From positions 2,020,501-2,084,500 of the forward strand of contig WPIO01000033.1 in assembly GCA_009760855.2 (NCBI GenBank): a stretch of DNA of 64,000 bases, given 5' to 3'. The notes under the pieces were generated by a model. The model searched no databases. It saw nothing but the letters and a program-made list of their open reading frames with translations, and was not told the DNA's origin. The stretch comes from Cristatella mucedo (Eukaryota > Bryozoa > Phylactolaemata > Cristatellidae). Both the position numbers and the translations under genes were made by a program. Below are positions 56,832 through 64,000 of this stretch, piece after piece (the stretch's first letter is position 1; every line of letters starts with the position of its first letter).

Positions 56832-59800
56832 GTAAGTAAAGCGCGGATTGGCCGACTGCAGCAGCTGGGCTTGCTGCAGGTGCTGGGCACCGAAGCTGGC
56901 CTAAAGACCATCAGTGGCGATGGTACAGCCACGGCCGTCGTTGTACCCTCGTTAGTGCGAATTATTGTGACACGATGCTTCACCCTTCCCACTCACGGAC
57001 GGGTTCATGCTCTGCCAACTGTAGGGCTTATAAGGGGGTTGCCAGCCTGTTTGCATTATTGCTTGCAGCTAGATAGGGGTGAGGGTTAAGGTGCGAATTG
57101 AAATCGTACCCGTGGGATGCACTGACTCTCAGTCAGTCTTGCTTTAAAGAGCTGACTGAGACTCCAGTGACCGACTGATCTCGTGAGCTGCCCGTTTCCT
57201 GAGACTTGCTTTGCTCAGCCTGCATTGCAATATGGTTTTCTAGAGATCGAGGGCAAATTGTCTGCTACAACTGATGTGCCAATAACCACCGAAGCTCAGC
57301 CGATCGAGAGCTACTCTAGTGTGTCCATGGAGATGCCATCGCAACCCACTGCCTCTATGAAATCTACGATCGGAGCAGCTTCAACCGAAGCAGGGGCAAG
57401 TACCACGTCTGAGATGTCTACGCAGATGCAATTGACGATGGAGTCCACTGCATTTGTGGAAGCTACAACAGAAGGCTTTCTCACTAAGACCGGATCTAGT
57501 GCTTCTACAGGAATATCTACAGGGAGGCCATCGACCGAGGTAGCTTTTCCTACGGAGACAGGGTCTACTGCTGCTACTGAAATGTCTACAGAGATGCCAA
57601 CGACGACGGACTCCACCGCATTTGTTGAAACTACCGAGAAACGTTTTCCTACCGAGCCTCTGTCTATTACTGTCACAGAAATATCCACAGAAATGCAATC
57701 TTCCACGGAAAGTTTTTCCACGGAGACTGGGACTAGCACTGCTACTGAAATGTCCACAGAGATGGCATCGACCACAGAAAGTTTTCCCACGGAGACTGGG
57801 TCTAGTGCTGCAACTGAAATGTCCACAGAAATGCCATCGACGATGAAGTCCACCGCATTTGTTGAAACTACCACAGACGTTTTTCCTACGGAGACTGGGT
57901 CTAGTACTGCTACTGAAATGTCTACAGAGATGCCATCGACCACGGAAGGTTTTCCTACCGAGACTGGGTCTAGTACTGTTACAGAAATGTCCACAGAGAT
58001 GCCATCGACCACGGAAAGTTTTCCAACCGAGACTGGGTCTAGTACTGTTACAGAAATGTCCACAGAGATGCCATCGACCACGGAAGGTTTTCCAACCGAA
58101 ACTGGGTCTAGTACTGTTACCGAAATGTCCACAGAGATGCCATCGACCACGGAAGGTTTTCCTACCGAGACTGGGTCTAGTACTGTTACAGAAATGTCCA
58201 CAGAGATGCCATCGACCACGGAAAGTTTTCCAACCGAGACTGGGTCTAGTACTGTTACAGAAATGTCCACAGAGATGCCATCGACCACGGAAGGTTTTCC
58301 TACCGAGACTGGGTCTAGTACTGCTACCGAAATGTCCACAGAGATGCCATCGACCACGGAAAGTTTTCCTACCGAGACTGGGTCTAGTATTGTTACAGAA
58401 ATGTCCACAGAGATGCCATCGACCACGGAAAGTTTTCCAACCGAGACTGGGTCTAGTACTGTTACCGAAATGTCCACTGAGATGCCATCGACCACGGAAG
58501 GTTTTCCTACCGAGACTGGGTCTAGTACTGTTACTGAAATGTCCACGGAGATGCCATCGACCACGGAAGGTTTTCCTACCGAGACTGGGTCTAGTACTGT
58601 TACAGAAATGTCCACAGAGATGCCATCGACCACGGAAGGTTTTCCTACCGAGACTGGGTCTAGTACTGTTACTGAAATGTCCACAGAGATGCCATCAACC
58701 ACGGAAGGATTTCCTACTGAGACTGGGTCTAGTACTATTACTGAAATGTCCACAGAGATGCCATCGACCACGGACGGTTTTCCAACGGAGACTGGGTCTA
58801 GTACTGTTACAGAAATGTCCACAGAGATGCCATCGACCACGGAAGGCTTTCCTACCGAGACTGGGTCTAGTGCTGTTACTGAAACGTCTACAGAGATGCC
58901 TTCGACCATGGAAAGTTTTCCAACCGAGACTGGATCTAGTACTGTTACAGAAATGTCCACAGAGATGTCATCGACCACGGAAAGTTCTCCTACCGAGACT
59001 GGGTCTAGTACAGTTACCGAAATGTCCACAGAGATGCCATCGACCACGGAAGGTTTTCCTACCGAATCTGGGTCTAGTACTGTTACAGAAGTGTCCACAG
59101 AGATGCCATCGACCACGGAAAGTTTTCCAACCGAGACTGGGTCTAGTACTGTTACAGAAATGTCCACAGAGATGCCATCGACCACGGAAAGTTTTCCCAC
59201 GGAGACTGGGTCTAGTGCTGTTACTGAAATGTCCACAGAGATGCCATTGACCACGGAAAGTTTTCCAACTGAGACTGGGTCTAGTACTGCTACTGAAACG
59301 TCTACTGAGATGCCATTGACCACGGAAAGGTTTCCCACGGAGACTGGGTCTAGTACTGTTACCGAAATGTCCACCGAGATGCCATCGACCACGGAAAGTT
59401 TTCCAACTGAGACTGGGTCTAGTACTGCTACTGAAACATCTACAGAGATGCCATTGACCACTGAAAGGTTTCCAACAGAGACTGGGTCTAGTACTTTTAC
59501 CGAAATGTCCACAGAGATGCCATTGACCACGGAAAGGTTTCCCACGGAGACGGGTTCTAGTACTGTTACCGAAATGTCTACAGAAACGCCATCGACAACG
59601 GAGTCCACCGCATTGGTTGAAACTACCACGGAAAGTTTTCCCACGGAGACTGGGTCTAGTTCTGTTACAGAAATGTCTACAGAGATTTCATCGACCACGA
59701 AAGGTTTGCTTACCGAAACTTTGTCTGGTGCAGTTTCTGAAATGACTACAGAGATGCCAACGACGATTGGGTCTAGTCCATTCTTGGAAACCTCTACGCC

Positions 59801-62800
59801 GTTTATCACAACGACGACGTTCTCTGCTTTCTTAGGTAGCAGCACTGAGGCTTTGTCACACGGAACTAGTACAGCTGTATTCGAGACAGCCACGAGGTGA
59901 GAGTGCTCGTAGCTGCTGGTTTGCTGCTGGCTAGTATGCATGTATGCAGTATGGCTAGTATGCAAGGTGAGCTTCTAACTGCTGCCAGTCGTGCTACCAT
60001 TGGCTTTGCTCATTGTAGCCCTCAAAACTCCTCGTACGGTACCAGCGAGTCTGCTCCTGCACCCCTGTCTACTGGTAAGCTGTCGTGTAAACCGGTCTGT
60101 TGTGAGCCTACAAATGTACTTCGGCATATCGAACCGCATATCATTTGTGTAATCCATCGTTATGCCGGAGCCTCTCCTACTGCATGCCACTTGTCATCTC
60201 CACCTTTTGTCGCTCGTCTCTTCACTATTCTTTACTCGTTCAAGCTATCTACCGTAATGCTGCAACTGCCTTCACTGCCTAGCTATCGAGGTAGCAGCTG
60301 GCCAACAATTCGCTAGGTGTGCTCTTGTTTTTTTCTTCTTGAAAGCTGCTGCATCCTTCGTTGTGCTTGAATCTACCCTTGGTGAGATGCTAGCAGCCTT
60401 AGTGCCGTGCATGGTCTCTCTCGGCAAGGCAGACCGGCAGATGAGTAGGGCTAGAGAGGAAGAATGGCGCGAGAGCTTCTCACATCGGCCTATCTGCAGG
60501 CTTGCCACCCGGACCTACTCCTGCCTGCAGACATGCGCGGTGCTCTACATCCACTTCATCTGGCTTCCCTTTCTCGTGCGGCAACTGCAGAAGTACGCGC
60601 ATGCGAGCTCAGCATGAGACATTTCGACCGATCCCAGGGGCTCGAGAGAAAGAGGATTTGACTGGCCAACAGCTTAGCTTGACCCCTGCCACACGTGGTG
60701 CTCCTCCTGTCACTCTTCTAAGCATACGGCACTGCACTCTCACCGGGCTTCGGCACTTGACCAGCGGTGCTGCGCTGGCGCACTCCAAAATGCAGCCACA
60801 CTAATCGGCATGCGCTTCGGTCTGCCGCGGGTGAAAACCCTGCACCGGAACATGGCTTTTCCTCCCATTCGCTTCTGGCTCTGTCACTCGGAAGCAGCTG
60901 CAGCTATCGCACTAACTATTCCAGAGCATGCGATGTGCTGCCAAACGTCAACGCTTCCCTCGCTAACACCCACGGAGCAGGCGTCGGCTGGCAGCATGCT
61001 TAGTTCGACTCCAATCGAGACCACCGTGCCGGGATCGACGACGGTCTTTTACTCCACAGCCGCGAACATGCCTGCTGCCACCTCATACTCGGCCGTGGGC
61101 ATGGGCTCGCTAGCTAGCAGCGGCCAGCGTGAGACTAACAGTATGCTTTCTAGAGGGACGACCGTCGAGCTGTGGACGGTTTTGTCGATGCTCGCAGCCC
61201 ATAGTTCTGCCGAGTTCCGTAGCACAGCGATCGTGGCCACGGTTGCTGGTGAGCATTCGGCACAGCCGACGCACCGGCTCACACCCAGCGCTGGCACCAG
61301 CTTCACGATGCACTCGACCGCGGGGTCTGCCACCGAAACCGAGCTGATGAACATAGGAAGCGTCAGCGTCTCGCAGTCGATCATACAGTGGCCGAGCAGT
61401 GCTGCCACGCAGACAGAAGTCTCATCGTCCAGAGGCACTACCCTGGGGGGCACCGAAGCCACTACAGTTTCCTCTGCCGTATTCAGCACCGTGACCGAGG
61501 GTGGCAGAGGATCTGCATCTGCAAGCCACATGACATCTAGTGGTGTTGCTTCGGCTGCGAGTCCTAGCGATGAGCATGTCACAGAGCAGCCGAGCATGTC
61601 CCGGCATGCCATATCATCACCAGCATCAAGCACCAGGACTGCTCTACGGTCCACCGACCACGTGACGTCTAGTAGTATCGCTTCGACAGTTAGCCCAAGT
61701 ATTTCTTCGGCAGTTAGTGTTAGCAGTCTATATGTCACAGAACATCCGGGTGTGTTCTCATACTCCGTGACATCATCAGCTGCAAGCACCACTACTGCCA
61801 TGCAGTCGACCCATCACATAATGTCTAGTAGTGTGGCCTTGACAGTTAGCCCAAATGTTAGCCTTAGTACAGAGCCGATGAGTGTGTTCTCGAATGCCAT
61901 GTCGTCATCACCAGGGTCATTTAATGCCACTGCTCTGCAGTCGACCGGCCATGTGACACCTACTAGTGTAGCTTCGGCAGCTACCCCAAGTATTATGCCT
62001 GGTACAGAGCAAACAAGTGTGTCCTTGCTTGCCATGACATCATCAGTGTCAAGCACCACCCTTACTGGGAAGTCGACCGGCCACGTGACGCCTAGTAGTG
62101 TGGCTTCGACAATTAGCTCAAGTGTTGCCCACGGCACAGAACAGACAAGCGTGTCCTCGCAAGCCATGTCTTCAGCATCAAGCACTACCATCGTTGTGCA
62201 GTTGACCGGCCACGTGACGCCTAGTAGTGTGGCTTCGACAATTAGCTCAAGTGTTGCCCACGGTACAGAACAGACAAGTGTGTTCTCGAATGCCATGTCA
62301 TCATCACCAGATTCATTTAATACCACTGCTCTGCAGTCGACCGGCCACGTGATGCCTACTAGTGTAGCTTCGGCAGCTAGCCCAAGTATTATGCCTGGTA
62401 CAGAGCAGACGAGTGTGTCCACACATGCCATGACGTCAGCATCAAGCACCACCATTGCTCTGAAGTCGACTGACCACAAGACGTCTAGCAGCATCATTTC
62501 TACAGCCACTCTTAGCAGTGGACATGTCACTGAGCAGCCGAATGAGTCTTCGAATGAAATATCGGTGACACCAGCATCAAGCAATGCCACTGTTCTGCAG
62601 TCGATCGGCCACATGACGTCTGGTGGCATCACTATGCCAGCCACCCCTAGCGTTGTGCACACCACAGAGCAGCCAAGACTATCCTCATCGTCCATGTCAT
62701 CACCAGCAATGAGCACTGCCACTGCTCTGCCGTCGACCGGCCACATGACGTATAGTGGTGTCGCTTCGGCTAGTCGTAGCAGTCTGCATGTCACAATGCA

Positions 62801-63479
62801 GCCGAGCATGTCCTCGGCCGCTATGTCTCCATCACGAGAATCAAGCACTACAGCTGCCGCTGTGCAGTCTACCGGCCACGTGACGTCTGGCATTAGTCCA
62901 ACAGCCACCCTGAGCAGTGCAACTATCGTAGAGGTAGTGCCGATGGTCACATCTTTCATGCTGTCGCCGAGCATCTCGGTCATTGTCAGGAGCTTAGGCA
63001 CTGCAGCAAGCGAGTCGGCTATGCTCGAGCCAGCTAGCTCAACCTCTTCCGGTGGCATGCTCACTAGCCCAGAGGACGTAACGTCTGCTTCGAGCATGGC
63101 TCTGTTTTACACGTCCTCCTCCACCTCTTCCTCCTTCCCCTCCTTGTTCACCACCTCCACTTTTTCCACCCCCTCTGTTGCATCTGCAACTGGTACAATG
63201 CAGCAGCCCACCAGCCTTGGGCTTCCACCATTCACGACTGCTGAGCTGCCTCCGGCAAGTGACAGAAACCGGAGGACCACTGGGCAGTTGACAACGATGG
63301 CTAAAGCCACAGCCGTCAGCGATGTCAGTGCCACAGCAACCATCCCAATCACTGCTGCTGCCTCTGCTGCCACCTCCGCTGCCATCACTGCCACTGTTGC
63401 AACGACGGCGCTGCTGCAGAGCAGCAGACGATCAAGCACAAGCACTCTAACAGCGACAGCCACTGTGGCAGGTGACTAA
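56744..63479 (+). CDS. Secreted mucin-like Ser/Thr-rich repeat protein (model; may be two genes)
   Basis: Probable extracellular, heavily O-glycosylated protein; no named orthologue recognised. A signal peptide exon (56744-56831) joins in phase to a repeat exon (57244-59896), two small Ser/Pro-rich exons (60019-60074 and 60346-60381) and a second repeat exon (60925-63479). The phases are 1, 2, 1, 1, and the model gives 1795 residues plus stop. The first repeat exon has about 28 copies of a 23-residue Thr/Ser/Glu/Pro unit; the second has about 11 degenerate copies of a longer Ser/Thr unit. I see no transmembrane helix or cysteine-rich domain. A donor-like GCAG|GTGACT just before the final stop could extend the gene. 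An additional exon between 60382 and 60924 is possible. The repeat exons are certain open frames; the joins are inference. Confidence 0.6.
57244..59896 (+). CDS. Mucin-like gene, exon 2 (23-residue tandem repeats)
   Basis: The acceptor GGTTTTCTAG|AGA matches phase 1 from exon 1; the donor is CGAG|GTGAGA. The N-terminal part (to about 57710) carries irregular copies including a TAFVE(A/T)T block. Then come regular 69-bp units with FPTETGSS and TEMSTEMPSTTE. Composition is dominated by Thr, Ser, Glu, Met and Pro. If the donor is not used, a TGA stop follows at 59898-59900. Confidence 0.75.
57714..59715 (+). repeat. 69-bp coding minisatellite, about 28 copies
   Basis: Each unit encodes 23 residues. 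Copies differ mainly at a Ser/Gly site after TTE, at Val/Ala after SST and in synonymous positions. Longer units with an inserted TAFVETT-type block occur near 57853 and 59605. No frame-breaking indels occur across the array, which implies selection on the protein. Confidence 0.92.
60019..60074 (+). CDS. Mucin-like gene, candidate exon 3
   Basis: The acceptor is CTCATTGTAG|CCC and the donor ACTG|GTAAGC; phase 2 in, 1 out. It encodes PQNSSYGTSESAPAPLST, of mucin-like composition. Confidence 0.5.
60346..60381 (+). CDS. Mucin-like gene, candidate exon 4
   Basis: The acceptor follows a T-rich run (TTCTTCTTGAAAG|CTG) and the donor is CTTG|GTGAGA; phase 1 on both sides. It encodes AAASFVVLESTL. 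Short and weakly supported. Confidence 0.35.
60925..63479 (+). CDS. Mucin-like Ser/Thr-rich exon 5 (or a separate gene)
   Basis: A long open frame is clear from at least 60970 to the TAA at 63477-63479. The acceptor TATTCCAG|AGC is in phase 1, so it can join the upstream exons; the frame is also open upstream to an ATG at 60810. Ser, Thr and Ala dominate. Degenerate repeats with an STGHVT core run from about 61515 to 62930, followed by a Ser-rich stretch encoded by a pyrimidine-rich tract (63105-63175) and a Thr/Ala-rich end. Confidence 0.7.
61515..62930 (+). repeat. Degenerate coding repeat with STGHVT core, about 11 copies
   Basis: The cores vary around S-T-G/D-H-V/M-T, spaced about 40-50 residues apart, each followed by a (G/V)TEQ(T/P)S block. 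Two adjacent units (about 62085-62160 and 62205-62282) are almost identical in DNA, indicating a recent duplication. Confidence 0.8.
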
Positions 63480-63868
63480 CACTATCGCATGCACTAGCGC
63501 TGCCTCCCCCCATGCTGCCGCCCTTCCCCCACCCGATTCTCGCTAACTAATGTGCTCCTTCTAATGGGGGGGTGGTGGAGCAATGGTGGCTCTTGCACTG
63601 GTGCTTGAGGTTGCCCGCACCTGCCACGTGCAAGTTCTTCATCGGCTATTATTGTTGTGTACACGTCTCCCTCGTGGTTGGCTTATAATTACCTTTAACC
63701 TATGCTTGGCGCTTTCGAGATTAATCTAGGTGACACTCAATGTTGGTCATTAGTTTTTACCTAGCGATTACTTAGTCGTTAGGCCTGGCATGTGGAGTTG
63801 TTTGCTTGCATCAGTGCCGGCTTATTGCTAACCACAAATTTCTTTTTCGGAGAGCTGCAACATCTAGG
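63480..63868. other. Gap after the mucin-like gene; nothing recognised
   Basis: It has C-rich and G-rich runs and an ATTAATCTAGGTGACAC stretch. There is no clear AATAAA and no open frame of note. Confidence 0.4.
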
Positions 63869-63987
63869 ATGGGTAGCCGATTCTTCTGTGCACTTTCGTT
63901 GCTCGGCGTCGCGATGGTGTCGAGCTGCTGCTGCTGGGCAACAGGCGAATGTCCCTGCCGTCCCCCTTTGCATGCGAATTCGAATGT
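63869..63987 (+). CDS. Candidate first exon of another secreted Cys-rich protein (cut by window end)
   Basis: MGSRFFCALSLLGVAMVSS resembles a signal peptide and is followed by a Cys-rich stretch (CCCWATGECPCRPP). A good donor, AATGT|GTAAGT, follows at 63988, 12 bp before the window ends. No family recognised; it could be chance. Confidence 0.35.
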
Positions 63988-64000
63988 GTAAGTCAGCATC

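Noticed and set aside
57859-59250. 463-codon open frame in another sense frame (Arg/Pro/Leu-rich)
   Set aside because: Same periodicity effect; not linked to the signal-peptide exon by phase.
57714-59715. CRISPR-like array
   Set aside because: Repeats are contiguous and protein-coding, without unique spacers, in a eukaryotic genome.
57311-59965. 884-codon antisense open frame over the mucin-like exon
   Set aside because: Explained by 69-bp periodicity without stops. It has no signal peptide or splice context, while the sense strand has both.

Overview
This is metazoan nuclear DNA. Its genes have many short exons and long introns, and it carries tRNA-derived SINEs, 5'-truncated CR1/L2-like LINEs and many long microsatellites. 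I see no operons, bacterial genes or CRISPR arrays. The gene set and LINE type suit an invertebrate animal, but the species cannot be named from the sequence.

Layout. (1) 1-6732, minus strand: the 5' half of GTF2F2, the small (beta/RAP30) subunit of the general transcription factor TFIIF. Four exons are visible and the rest lies beyond the left edge. (2) 6733-7012: a 280-bp gap between divergent start codons, probably a shared promoter. (3) 7013-53448, plus strand: a complete TBL3/UTP13 gene (WD40 protein of the small-subunit processome). I rebuilt 22 coding exons whose reading phases all agree; they give 802 residues, close to the length of animal TBL3. About 44 kb of the gene is intron, filled with transposon remnants, microsatellites and small duplications. 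(4) 53449-56743: intergenic, with no gene recognised. (5) 56744-63479, plus strand: a secreted mucin-like Ser/Thr-rich protein. A signal-peptide exon is phase-compatible with a 2.65-kb exon of 23-residue tandem repeats, two small exons and a 2.55-kb exon of degenerate longer repeats. It may be one gene or two. (6) 63869-63987: a possible first exon of another secreted Cys-rich protein, cut by the right edge.

How they relate. GTF2F2 (RNA polymerase II initiation) and TBL3 (rRNA maturation) are both housekeeping genes, which fits a shared divergent promoter. The mucin-like locus is an unrelated extracellular gene.

Mobile DNA. One LINE lineage dominates. Its 3' end forms a hairpin (stem AAAGCGCC/GGCGCTTT) followed by a short A/T-rich microsatellite. 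The same hairpin ends a tRNA-headed SINE family, and a second SINE family has a similar tRNA-like head but a different tail. Two insertions can be resolved with target-site duplications (331-400 and 18364-18860). Two striking palindromes (14151-14238 and 29674-29739) lie in TBL3 introns. I found no clear new multi-gene system. The most unusual items are the two repeat-coding mucin exons, the shared LINE/SINE 3' hairpin and the long near-perfect palindromes.
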